A program made the translations under genes and the position numbers. From NCBI GenBank assembly GCA_035944555.1, contig DASZAY010000010.1:62001-126000 (forward strand): a DNA stretch of 64,000 nucleotides. Direction: 5' to 3'. This document shows positions 46,020 to 54,486 of the stretch, one piece after another (the first letter of the stretch is position 1; every line of letters begins with the position of its first letter). Origin of the DNA: CADCWK01 sp035944555 (GTDB lineage Bacteria > Chloroflexota > Chloroflexia > Thermomicrobiales > UBA6265). The notes below the pieces were generated by a model. That model had not been told where the DNA came from and made no database searches. It was given only the letters and a program-made list of their open reading frames with translations.

Positions 46020-46912
46020 CTACGGCGTCGGCATGCCGCCGGTGACGCTGAGGGTCGCGCCGGTGGTGTAGGTGGCATCGTCGGACGCGAGGTAGACGTA
46101 CGCGCCAGCCAGTTCGGCTGGCTGGCCCGCCCGGCCCAGTGCCATCTGCGACCCGAAATCGGGGATCGCCTCGGGCGGCTGACCGCCGGTCACCTGCAGG
46201 GGTGTCCAGAACGGTCCCGGTGCGACGACATTGACCCGGATGCCCTTGGGCCCCAGCTGCCCGGCCAGCGCCTTGGCGAACGCGTTGTTGCTGGCCTTGG
46301 TCGTCGCGTTGTCCAGGAGATGGCTGCTCGGCTGATACGCCTGGACAGACGAGGTGTTGATGATCGAGCTGCCCGGCTTCATGTGCGGCACAGCGGCCTT
46401 GATCAGCCAGAACATCGCGTAGACGTTGGTCTTGAAGGTCGCGTCGAACTGATCCGTCGTCAGGTCAGCGATGTCCTGGACGGCGGTCTGCTTGCCCGTG
46501 ACGCTGACGAAGATATCCAGGCCGCCGAGTTGGGCGACGGTGTCCGCGACGAGCCGCTCGCAATACGACTCGTCCTGAGATCACCCAGCAGCGCGACCGC
46601 CTTCCGGCCCGCCTCCTCGATCAGCGTGACGACCTCGTCGGCGTCAGCCTGCTCCTCCGGCAGGTATGCCAGCGCGACGTCGGCTCCCTCCCGGGCGAAC
46701 GCGATGGCGACCGCCCGGCCGATCCCGCTGTCGGCGCCGGTGATCAGCGCGCGGCGACCGGCCAGCTTGCCGGAGCCCTTGTAGCTCAGCTCACCATGGT
46801 CCGGCGTCGGGGTCATCCTGGTCGCCAGCCCGGGCGCCGGCTGCTGCTGCTCCGGCATTGGCGGCTTCAGGCAGATCGAGGTCGGGTCCTGGAGGGTTGC
46901 CTGGTCAGACAT
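46020..46912 (-). pseudogene. Frameshifted short-chain dehydrogenase/reductase
   Basis: SDR of the YghA/YhdF type, with an NAD(P)-binding TGADSGIGRAVAIAFAREGA after a 50-residue N-terminal extension. The reading frame breaks near 46574-46575, where one G is missing in the minus-strand run AGGAC. Upstream the protein reads to VALLGDLR; downstream the correct frame continues DESYCERLVADTVAQLGGLD. Restoring the base joins both halves into about 297 residues. Two further defects are independent of the shift: the NNAG motif reads VSVTG, and the catalytic Tyr of YxxxK is Asn (DNATTK). The gene is therefore probably dead and not just misread. Confidence 0.85.
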
Positions 46913-47105
46913 GGTTTCTCTTTCGTGGCGCGGATCGCTGCTATGGCATGTCGGTTCGGCACCCTGTCGGCAACCGGATAGTGCGCCTTACCATGATCAT
47001 TGCCACATCGGGGTCGCTTCCCGTGCGGACATCGTCGTCCGATCGGATGCCTCACCCCGCAACAGGGATGGGATACGCTGTCAGCGACGATCAGGAGGGT
47101 CGCCC

Positions 47106-47633
47106 ATGCGCCAGAGCGACACCGATGTCCACAGGCAATGGTACGAATCGGATGGCACCGCGCCGTTCCGTCCTGACCGGCGACCCTATCTCCCGCCTTC
47201 CCGGACCGCATGGGACGAGCAGCACGCGACCCCTGCCTGGGTGGCGCCCGGAGGTGACCCGACCCTAGCGCCGTACCGGTTCGACGTCGAACCCAGCCGT
47301 CCTCGTTACCTGGCGGGTCGCCTGGTCGTGAAGCTCGGAGCCGGTGGCTGGATCGTGACCTTCGTACTGGCCGCAGCCGCGTCAGGAATCATGGATGCTC
47401 CGCTGAGCGGGCTGTGGGTGGTGCTCATCCCGCTGCTCTTCGTCACCCTGATCGTGATGACGTTCGCCGGCGTCCTGATGTCCATCGCGATGATCATCGC
47501 CATCCTCATGGATTTCGGCGTCAGCGTCCGGCGCCGGTTCGACGCGGGGCCGGACGAAGCAGAGGCGGGCCGGCGGTCGCGCGCGTTCGGCCCCGACTCG
47601 TCGCGACGCGAGACGGACACCTGGCAGGGATAA
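47106..47633 (+). CDS. Small integral membrane protein of unknown function
   Basis: A 175-residue protein beginning MRQSDTDVHRQWYES after AGGAGG. The first 70 residues are polar with many Pro and Tyr. Two hydrophobic segments (about 73-95 and 103-138) follow, and the tail is Arg/Glu-rich. I do not recognise a family. A -10-like TACGCT lies about 30 nt before the start. It is divergent from the SDR remnant and convergent with topA. Confidence 0.68.
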   Translation: MRQSDTDVHRQWYESDGTAPFRPDRRPYLPPSRTAWDEQHATPAWVAPGGDPTLAPYRFDVEPSRPRYLAGRLVVKLGAGGWIVTFVLAAAASGIMDAPLSGLWVVLIPLLFVTLIVMTFAGVLMSIAMIIAILMDFGVSVRRRFDAGPDEAEAGRRSRAFGPDSSRRETDTWQG

Positions 47634-47799
47634 CGGCAGCCCGGCGAGCCTGATTGGTTCCGGTGCCGGAAGGTTGACCCGCCGCAGATGGAAGTCATCG
47701 CGGCTTACTGACCGTGTCGAATAGCTGGTCGTCTCCCCTACCTGATCATCACCCGGATCCCTTGCGCCACTCCTGTTGCGCCACCGCTGCCGGAATGAC

Positions 47800-47828
47800 G
47801 ACGCACCCGCCGGGATGGCGGGTGCGTC
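47800..47828 (-). terminator. Hairpin after topA
   Basis: 12-bp perfect stem (47800-47811 with 47817-47828) and a 5-nt loop, 33 nt past the topA stop. No T-run follows, so termination is inferred. Confidence 0.55.
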
Positions 47829-47861
47829 TCTGACAACCTCTGTCCGGATCGAAAGCGGGAA

Positions 47862-50264
47862 CTAATCCGCCGGGACCGCTTCCGGGACCGGAGACGGCGT
47901 GTGGGTGCCGGTGTACTTGCAGTTCGGGCACTTGACCTGCCCGTTGCGGCCAGCTTCCACCAGGTACGAGCCGCACTCCGGGCAATTGGCATTGACCGGC
48001 TTGTTCCAGGCGACGAAGTCGCATGCCGGGTAGCGCTCGCAGCCGTAGAACGTCCGACCCTTCTTGGAGCGCCGCTCGACGACCTCGCCCTCATGACACG
48101 TCGGGCACTCGATGCCCGTCCGGGTCAGGAGCGGCTTGGCGTTGCGGCATTCCGGGAAGCCGGTGCAGGCCAGGAACTTCCCGAACCGGCCCAGCTTGAT
48201 CACCATCGGACGACCACAGAGGTCGCAGACCTCATCGGTCGGCTCGTCGCGGATCTGGACCCGCTCCATCGTCTGCTCGGCCTTCTCGAGATCCTTGGTG
48301 AACGGTTCGTAGAAGGCATGCATCGTCGGCACCCAGGCGCGCTCGCCGGTGGCGATCTCGTCCAGGTCCTCTTCCAGCCGGGCGGTGAAGCCGGGGTCGA
48401 AGATGCCGCCGAAGTGCTCGACGAGCTGGTCGTTGACGATGAACCCGAGTTCGGTCGGGATCAGGCGGCGCTCCTCGGTGGCGACGTAATTCCGCGCCTT
48501 GATGGTCTCGACGGTCGGCGCGTAGGTGCTCGGCCGGCCAATGCCGAGCTCCTCCAGCACCTTGATCAGCGTCGCCTCGGTGTAGCGCGGCGGCGGCTGG
48601 GTGAAGTGCTGGTCCGGGTTGAGCTTGCGGAGATCGAGATCCTCGCCCTCGGACAGCTGCGGCAGCGCACCCTTGTCCAGCTCATCGGTGTCGCCGTCGT
48701 CGCGGCCAGCCTGGTAGACGGCCATGAAGCCGGGGAACTTCACGACGGAGCCGGTCGCCCGGAAGGTGTACGGCGGCTTGCCGGAGGCGACCTGATCGGC
48801 CGGGCCGGCCGCGATGTCGACGCCCGTGTTGTCGAGCAACGCCGGCCGCATCTGGCTGGCGATGAACCGCTGCCAGATCAACTGGTAGAGCCGGAACTGC
48901 TGCGAGGACAGGTGCCCCTTCATCTGCTCCGGGGTGCGGCTCGGTGCCGTCGGCCGAACGGCCTCGTGGGCCTCCTGCGCACCCTTGCTCTTCTTGACGT
49001 ACATCGGCGGCTTCTCGGGGACGTAGTCCGCGCCGAAGCGCTCGGTGATCGTCTCCCGCGCCATCTGCTGGGCAACGCCAGCGACGTTGGTCGAGTCGGT
49101 ACGCATGTAGGTGATCAAACCGACGGTGCCCTCGGCCCCTACATCGATCCCCTCGTACAGCTCCTGAGCCAACTGCATCGTCCGGCGCGGCGCGTAGCCG
49201 AGCTTGCGGGACGACTCCTGCTGGAGCGTACTCGTGGTGAACGGTGCCTGCGGCCGCCGCTGCGATTCTCGCCGGGTAACCGTCTGGACGCGGTAGCTGG
49301 CGCCCTCCAGTCCCTGCACGACGGCCATCGTGTCGGTCTCGTTGGACAGCTCGGCCTTCTTGTCGCCGATCCGGCTGAGGGCGGCCGTGAACAGGTCGCT
49401 CTTCTTCGGCTCTCCGGAGACGCGCTTGCTCAGGTCGGCGTCCAGCGTCCAGTACTCGACCGGCTGGAAGGCGGTAATCTCCCGCTCGCGCTCGACCACG
49501 ATCCGCAGCGCGGCAGACTGGACCCGGCCGGCACTCAGGCCGCGCTTGACCTTCTTCCACAGCAGCGGCGATACGCCATACCCGACCAGACGATCGAGGA
49601 TGCGGCGGGCCTGCTGGGCGTCGACGAGCTGCATGTCGATGTCGCGCGGCTCGTCCATGGCGGCACGGACCGCAGCCGGGGTGATCTCGTGGAAGACCAC
49701 CCGGTGGATCTGCTTGCCGAGGAAATCTGCGTCGGTCGCCTTCATCAGATGCCACGCGATCGCCTCGCCCTCGCGGTCCGGGTCGGTCGCGAGGTAAATC
49801 TCCCGGGCCTTGGCGACGCTCTCCTTGAGCTCCTTGACGACCTTGTTCTTGTCGCGGGGGATCAGGTACTTCGGCGCGAAGTCGTTCTCGACCTCGACGC
49901 CAAGCGTGCTCTTCGGCAGGTCGCGGATGTGGCCGTTGGACGCCTTGACCGTGTACCCCGCGCCCAGGTACTTGCTGATGGACCGGGCCTTGGTCGGCGA
50001 TTCGACGATGACCAGCTTGCCGCGACCCGCGCCGGTCGGGGACGCGGAGCGGGACGACGTGGAACGAGTCGACGTCGACTTCGTGGTCCGGGACGTAGAC
50101 GACTTTGATGCGGTCGACTTCGATGCCGCCGACTTCGACGTCGAGCTCTTCGACGTCGAGGCCTTGCGGGTAGTGCTCTTGGTGCCGGTCGACGAGCGGG
50201 TCGAGCGGGCAGGTTTGGCCGGCGTGCTTTCGACCGCGTCGACCGGATCGATCGTGTCAGTCAT
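47862..50264 (-). CDS. topA: DNA topoisomerase I
   Basis: Type IA topoisomerase that relaxes negative supercoils; 800 aa. The first about 80 residues are an unusual low-complexity tail of Ser, Thr, Lys and Arg. Toprim starts at GKLVIVESPTKARSISKYLG. The catalytic Tyr is in GLITYMRTDST (about residue 385). The C-terminus carries zinc-finger repeats (CDLCGRPMVIKLGRFGKFL, CPTC, CPECGSYL). The start at 50264 has AGGATCC upstream. A TTGACA promoter lies about 150 nt upstream. dprA, its common neighbour, is 4 kb away. Confidence 0.96.
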   Translation of the reverse strand: MTDTIDPVDAVESTPAKPARSTRSSTGTKSTTRKASTSKSSTSKSAASKSTASKSSTSRTTKSTSTRSTSSRSASPTGAGRGKLVIVESPTKARSISKYLGAGYTVKASNGHIRDLPKSTLGVEVENDFAPKYLIPRDKNKVVKELKESVAKAREIYLATDPDREGEAIAWHLMKATDADFLGKQIHRVVFHEITPAAVRAAMDEPRDIDMQLVDAQQARRILDRLVGYGVSPLLWKKVKRGLSAGRVQSAALRIVVEREREITAFQPVEYWTLDADLSKRVSGEPKKSDLFTAALSRIGDKKAELSNETDTMAVVQGLEGASYRVQTVTRRESQRRPQAPFTTSTLQQESSRKLGYAPRRTMQLAQELYEGIDVGAEGTVGLITYMRTDSTNVAGVAQQMARETITERFGADYVPEKPPMYVKKSKGAQEAHEAVRPTAPSRTPEQMKGHLSSQQFRLYQLIWQRFIASQMRPALLDNTGVDIAAGPADQVASGKPPYTFRATGSVVKFPGFMAVYQAGRDDGDTDELDKGALPQLSEGEDLDLRKLNPDQHFTQPPPRYTEATLIKVLEELGIGRPSTYAPTVETIKARNYVATEERRLIPTELGFIVNDQLVEHFGGIFDPGFTARLEEDLDEIATGERAWVPTMHAFYEPFTKDLEKAEQTMERVQIRDEPTDEVCDLCGRPMVIKLGRFGKFLACTGFPECRNAKPLLTRTGIECPTCHEGEVVERRSKKGRTFYGCERYPACDFVAWNKPVNANCPECGSYLVEAGRNGQVKCPNCKYTGTHTPSPVPEAVPAD

Positions 50265-50410
50265 GAGGATCCTGTTCGTGAGCGCGAGCATGAGTCAGCG
50301 CGAGGGCGATGGGAGGGAGGGCGCTCGCTGGTGCGGCAGGCATGATTCGATGGAAGGACCAGCGGTGTCCGACGGTGAAGTGGGTGATGGGAATTGTGAA
50401 CCGTTGTTCT

Positions 50411-50440
50411 ACCTTAGTCATGCCGCCGGAAGGGTGTCAA
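50411..50440 (-). promoter_or_regulatory. Candidate promoter of topA
   Basis: Consensus TTGACA (50435-50440) with an 18-nt spacer to TAAGGT (50411-50416), minus strand. The -10 is a weak match. The implied leader is about 140 nt to the ATG at 50264. Confidence 0.45.
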
Positions 50441-50540
50441 GCAACCAGCGAGTCGGATGCCCGATCGCCACCTGTCCATCCGGCCAGTTGGACGGGAAGC
50501 ATAGACAGCACTGTCAAGCGACGGGCCACCGCTGACGACG

Positions 50541-50572
50541 ATCGCCGGCCGGGTTCTATCCCGGCCGGCGAT
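50541..50572. terminator. Hairpin after the VOC gene
   Basis: 13-bp perfect stem (50541-50553 with 50560-50572) and a 6-nt loop, 63 nt past the stop of the minus-strand VOC gene. No T-run follows. Confidence 0.5.
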
Positions 50573-50635
50573 GGACCACGATCGCTGGAGTGTCCTGGTC
50601 CGGTGCGGTCTGCCGACCGCAGCCCTCGTTGATCC

Positions 50636-50980
50636 CTAGCCCGGCTGGGACAGGCCGATCACGTTGCCGTCCGGGTCCTTCACGCTGGCGATCAGCGACC
50701 CGCCACCGACATCGGTGACGGGCTCGTGCTCTTCCGCTCCGGCGGCGATCAGTTCCGCTACCCGTGCCCGGATATCCTCGACCTCCCAGTAGCCGACGGA
50801 CCCCGTGAACCCTCGCTGATGACCATTCGGATCCAGGCCGAGCCGGGTCTCTCCGAGATCGAACTGCACGTAGGACTCGGAGTCATGCGTTGGAGTGGAC
50901 CCCGTCAACGCGCTGAACAGGGCCTTGGCGCGCGCGAGATCGCGGACGGGATAGATGAATGTCTGCACACTGATGGCCAT
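50636..50980 (-). CDS. VOC (glyoxalase/bleomycin resistance) family protein
   Basis: A 114-residue vicinal-oxygen-chelate protein with two beta-alpha-beta modules: MAISVQTFIYPVRDLARAKA at the start and SLIASVKDPDGNVIGL at the end. His and Glu positions that bind metal in active members are not obvious, so it may bind without catalysis. GAGGAG precedes the ATG. It is divergent from the ECF sigma gene, 93 nt apart, and is a plausible partner or target of that factor. Confidence 0.85.
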   Translation of the reverse strand: MAISVQTFIYPVRDLARAKALFSALTGSTPTHDSESYVQFDLGETRLGLDPNGHQRGFTGSVGYWEVEDIRARVAELIAAGAEEHEPVTDVGGGSLIASVKDPDGNVIGLSQPG

Positions 50981-51010
50981 GGCCGGCTCCTCTACAGGTA
51001 TCACAACGAC

Positions 51011-51037
51011 TGTCACAACGACCGTGTCCCGGCCGTC
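51011..51037 (+). promoter_or_regulatory. ECF41-type promoter in front of the sigma factor gene
   Basis: TGTCACA (51011-51017) and CGTC (51034-51037) with a 16-nt spacer on the plus strand. This agrees with the reported ECF41 signature (TGTCACA in -35 and CGTC in -10). A related unit TATCACAACGAC directly precedes it, forming a 12-bp direct repeat. It lies 36 nt before the ATG of the sigma factor, implying self-activation. Confidence 0.6.
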
Positions 51038-51073
51038 ACAGACATGACGGATCCCGACAGGAGAATGTGACCG

Positions 51074-51988
51074 ATGACCGACCGGCAGTGGCTGACCGAA
51101 CGATTTGAACGCGACCGCGACCATCTCCGGGCGGTCGCCTACCGGCTGCTCGGATCGCGGGCCGAGGCCGAGGACGCGGTCCAGGAGACGTGGCTCCGCC
51201 TCGACCGGACGGATACGACCGGCGTCGACAACCTGACCGGCTGGCTGACCACGGTCGTTGGCCGGGTCTCGCTCGACATGCTCCGGTCCCGGACGGTCCG
51301 GCGCGAGCAGTCCGCGGACCAACCGGGAGCGGATGTCCTCGCTGACACGCGCGAGCCTGGCCCCGAGCACCAGGTCGAGATGGCCGACACGATCGGGGCG
51401 GCGCTGCTCGTCGTCCTCAATGCTCTGTCCCCGGCCGAGCGGCTGGCGTTCGTACTCCACGACCTGTTCGGCGTCCCCTTCGACGAGATCGCCGTGATCA
51501 TCGACCGGACGCCGGACGCATCCCGCCAGCTTGCGAGCCGGGCCCGGCGAAAGGTCCGGGGCGGCGGACAGACTGGCCAGCCTGACACCGTCCAGCAGCG
51601 TGAGATCGTGAACGCCTTTCTCCGGGCGTCAAGGGCGGGCGACTTCGACGCCCTGCTCGAGATCCTCGACCCGGACATCGCCGTGCGGGCAGATGCCACG
51701 GCGGTAGCCTACGGCGCGGAACCCGAACTCCACGGCGCGACCGCGGTGCTCAGGACGTTCCTTGGACGCGCCGCCGCGGCCCGGTTGGCATTCGTTGACG
51801 GTGTGCCGCAGGCCGCTTGGGTTGCCGGTACCGAGCTCCGGGCCATCATCAGCTTCACCGTGGCCGACGACCGGATCTCGGCGATCGAGCTGATCTGTGA
51901 CCGAGACCGGCTCGACCAGCTGGACGTCGAGCTCATGCCCAGGGTTCTCCCTCCACGCCCGTCAGTCGACGACATCGACCGAACGTGA
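51074..51988 (+). CDS. ECF41-like RNA polymerase sigma factor (SigJ type)
   Basis: A 304-residue extracytoplasmic-function sigma factor with a fused C-terminal SnoaL-like domain. Region 2 is RDHLRAVAYRLLGSRAEAEDAVQETWLRL; region 4 is LSPAERLAFVLHDLFGVPFDEIAVII. The domain after about residue 175 (NAFLRASRAGDFDALLEIL) is the regulatory SnoaL part found in ECF41 proteins. AGGAG lies 10 nt before the ATG. ECF41 genes usually sit beside a carboxymuconolactone decarboxylase, oxidoreductase or epimerase gene. Here the neighbour is a VOC protein instead. Confidence 0.9.
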   Translation: MTDRQWLTERFERDRDHLRAVAYRLLGSRAEAEDAVQETWLRLDRTDTTGVDNLTGWLTTVVGRVSLDMLRSRTVRREQSADQPGADVLADTREPGPEHQVEMADTIGAALLVVLNALSPAERLAFVLHDLFGVPFDEIAVIIDRTPDASRQLASRARRKVRGGGQTGQPDTVQQREIVNAFLRASRAGDFDALLEILDPDIAVRADATAVAYGAEPELHGATAVLRTFLGRAAAARLAFVDGVPQAAWVAGTELRAIISFTVADDRISAIELICDRDRLDQLDVELMPRVLPPRPSVDDIDRT

Positions 51989-52090
51989 TCACCGGATTGC
52001 GCAATCGGGAAGAACTTGGAGGGCACGTCCTGTCCCGTTTGGACGCTACGATGTACGTACATCCGCTTCGCTGAGCATCCTGGAGGATCA

Positions 52091-54460
52091 ATGCCTGCCA
52101 GCAGTCCCCATCCCGCCGACAGCCATGACGTGATCCGGGTCCGCGGCGCCCGCGAAAACAACCTCCGCGGCGTCGACCTCGACCTGCCCAAGCGCCGCCT
52201 GACGGTCTTCACCGGCGTTTCCGGCTCCGGCAAGTCGTCGCTGGTCTTCGGCACCATCGCCGCCGAGAGCCAGCGCCTGATCAACGAGACCTACCCCGCC
52301 TTCATCCAGGGGTTCATGTCCAGCCTCGGCCGTCCCGACGTCGACTCGCTGGAGAACCTGTCCGCCGCGATCATCGTCGACCAGGAGCGGATGGGCGCCA
52401 ACATCCGCTCGACCGTCGGCACCGCGACCGACGCCAACGCGATGCTGCGCCGGCTGTTCGCCCGGCTGGGCCAGCCCAACCTCGGCTCGCCCAACGCGTT
52501 CTCGTTCAACATCCCCTCGGTCAAGGCCAGCGGTGCGATTACGGTCGACAAGGGCAACGCCAAGGCCAGGGTCGTCTCGTTCGAGAGCATCGGTGGGATG
52601 TGCCCGCGCTGTGAGGGCGTGGGCAAGATCAACGACATCGATCTGACCCAGCTCTACGACGACAGCAAATCCATCTCCGGCGGCGCGATCACCGTCCCCG
52701 GTTACAGCACGGACTCGGCATGGACGGTCCAGATCCTGGTCGAGTCCGCGCTGGTCGACCCGGACAAGCGCATCCGTGACTTCACCGACAGGGAGCGGCA
52801 CGCCTTCCTCTATCAGGAGCCGACCAAGGTCAAGGTCAACGGCATCAACCTGACCTGGGAGGGGCTGGTCCCCAAGATCCAGAAGTCGATGCTGTCCAAG
52901 GACCGTGAGGCGATGCAGCCGCACATCCGGGCCTTCGTCGACCGCGCCGTGACGTTCACGGCCTGCCCGGACTGCGGCGGGACCCGGCTGAACGAGTCGG
53001 CGCGCTCGTCGAAGATTGGCGGGCTGAGCATCGCTGACGTTTGCCGGATGCAGATCACCGACGTCGCGGCCTGGCTGCGTGGGATCCACGACCCGCAGAC
53101 CGCGCCGCTGGTGGCCGGCCTCCAGCAGCTCCTCGACGCGTTCGCCGGGATCGGCCTGGGGTACCTGTCGCTGGACCGGGAGTCCGGCACGCTGTCCGGG
53201 GGTGAGTCGCAGCGTGTCCGGCTGGTGCGTCACCTGTCGTCGGCGCTGACCGACGTGACTTACGTGTTCGACGAGCCGACGGTTGGCCTCCACCCGCACG
53301 ACATCCACCGGATGAACGAGCTGCTGCTCTCGCTGCGGGACAAGGGCAACACCGTCCTCGTCGTCGAGCACAAGCCGGAGACGATCGCGATCGCCGACCA
53401 CGTCGTCGACCTCGGGCCGGGCGCGGGCTCAGGTGGCGGCACGGTGACCTTCACCGGCACGGTCGACGAGCTGCGCCGCTCCGACACGCTGACGGGCCGC
53501 CACCTCGACCACCGGGTCACGCTCAAGGACTCGTTTCGTGCGGCGAGCGGCCAGATGGAGATCCGCGGCGCCAACCGGCACAACCTGCAGGACGTCGACG
53601 TGGACGTCCCGCTCGGCGTGCTAACGGTCGTGACCGGTGTGGCAGGCTCGGGCAAGAGCTCGCTGATCCACGGCTACCTGTCGAAGCGCGAGGGCGTGGT
53701 CGTCGCGGACCAGTCCCCGATCCGGGGTTCGCGCCGCAGCAATCCCGGCACCTACACCGGCGTGCTCGATCCCATCCGGCAGGAATTCGCCAAGGCCAAC
53801 AAGGTCAAGCCGGCCCTGTTCAGTGCCAACTCGGCCGGCGCCTGCCCGGAGTGCAAGGGGCTCGGGACGATCTACGTCGACCTCGGCATGATGTCGGGCG
53901 TGACGACGGTCTGCGAGGCATGCGAGGGCAAGCGCTTCACGCCCGAGGTGCTGGAGTACCAGTTGCGCGGCAGGAACATCTCCGAAGTCCTCGACATGCC
54001 GATCGCCGAGGCACGGGAGTTCTTCCCGAAGGGTCCGGCCGGCGTGATCCTGTCGCGCCTGGTCGACGTTGGGCTGGGTTACATCGGGCTGGGTCAGCCG
54101 CTGAACACGCTGTCTGGTGGCGAGCGCCAGCGTCTGAAGCTGGCGATCCACATGGCCGAGAAGAGCTCGATCTACATCCTGGACGAGCCGACGACCGGCC
54201 TCCACCTGGCCGATGTGGACACACTGCTGGCGCTGCTCGATCGGCTGGTCGACGACGGCAACACGGTGATCGTGATCGAGCACCACCAAGCGGTGATGGC
54301 CCATGCCGACTGGATCATCGACCTCGGCCCGGGTGCCGGGCACGATGGCGGCCGGGTGGTGTTCGAGGGGACGCCGCGGGAGCTGATCGATGGGGCGGAG
54401 ACGCTGACCGCCAAGCATCTGCGGGAGTATGTCGGGGCGGATGCACTCGTGCCGGCGTAG
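52091..54460 (+). CDS. UvrA-like ABC ATPase (short UvrA paralogue)
   Basis: A 789-residue UvrA-family protein with two ABC modules. The first has Walker A TGVSGSGKSSLVFG and signature LSGGESQRVRLVRHL. The second has TGVAGSGKSSLIHG and LSGGERQRLKLAIHM. Zinc-type CxxC pairs are CPRC, CPDC, CPEC and CEAC. It is about 150 residues shorter than housekeeping UvrA, consistent with loss of most of the UvrB-binding insert, as in UvrA2/drug-resistance paralogues. GGAGG precedes the start. No uvrB or uvrC is near. It may act in DNA damage sensing or drug resistance. Confidence 0.88.
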   Translation: MPASSPHPADSHDVIRVRGARENNLRGVDLDLPKRRLTVFTGVSGSGKSSLVFGTIAAESQRLINETYPAFIQGFMSSLGRPDVDSLENLSAAIIVDQERMGANIRSTVGTATDANAMLRRLFARLGQPNLGSPNAFSFNIPSVKASGAITVDKGNAKARVVSFESIGGMCPRCEGVGKINDIDLTQLYDDSKSISGGAITVPGYSTDSAWTVQILVESALVDPDKRIRDFTDRERHAFLYQEPTKVKVNGINLTWEGLVPKIQKSMLSKDREAMQPHIRAFVDRAVTFTACPDCGGTRLNESARSSKIGGLSIADVCRMQITDVAAWLRGIHDPQTAPLVAGLQQLLDAFAGIGLGYLSLDRESGTLSGGESQRVRLVRHLSSALTDVTYVFDEPTVGLHPHDIHRMNELLLSLRDKGNTVLVVEHKPETIAIADHVVDLGPGAGSGGGTVTFTGTVDELRRSDTLTGRHLDHRVTLKDSFRAASGQMEIRGANRHNLQDVDVDVPLGVLTVVTGVAGSGKSSLIHGYLSKREGVVVADQSPIRGSRRSNPGTYTGVLDPIRQEFAKANKVKPALFSANSAGACPECKGLGTIYVDLGMMSGVTTVCEACEGKRFTPEVLEYQLRGRNISEVLDMPIAEAREFFPKGPAGVILSRLVDVGLGYIGLGQPLNTLSGGERQRLKLAIHMAEKSSIYILDEPTTGLHLADVDTLLALLDRLVDDGNTVIVIEHHQAVMAHADWIIDLGPGAGHDGGRVVFEGTPRELIDGAETLTAKHLREYVGADALVPA

Positions 54461-54486
54461 ATTCGATGGTCCCAGGACCATCTCGG

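Larger units (their letters stand above)
50265..50635. other. Intergenic region upstream of topA
   Basis: About 370 nt without a gene I can support. It holds the topA leader (about 140 nt), its promoter at 50411-50440 and a 13-bp hairpin at 50541-50572 beside the end of the VOC gene. Confidence 0.5.

Noticed and set aside
46574..46575. Programmed frameshift in the SDR gene
   Set aside because: No slippery heptamer or downstream pseudoknot seen, and the protein has lost its catalytic Tyr anyway.
47901..50108. Long open frame (735 codons) on the plus strand opposite topA
   Set aside because: It is the exact antisense of topA; its composition (Arg, Gly, Leu, Asp-rich) is typical of GC-rich antisense frames and no motif is seen.
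50045..50235. CRISPR-like or microsatellite array
   Set aside because: The repeats are short, degenerate and in frame with the Ser/Lys tail of topA; no spacers.
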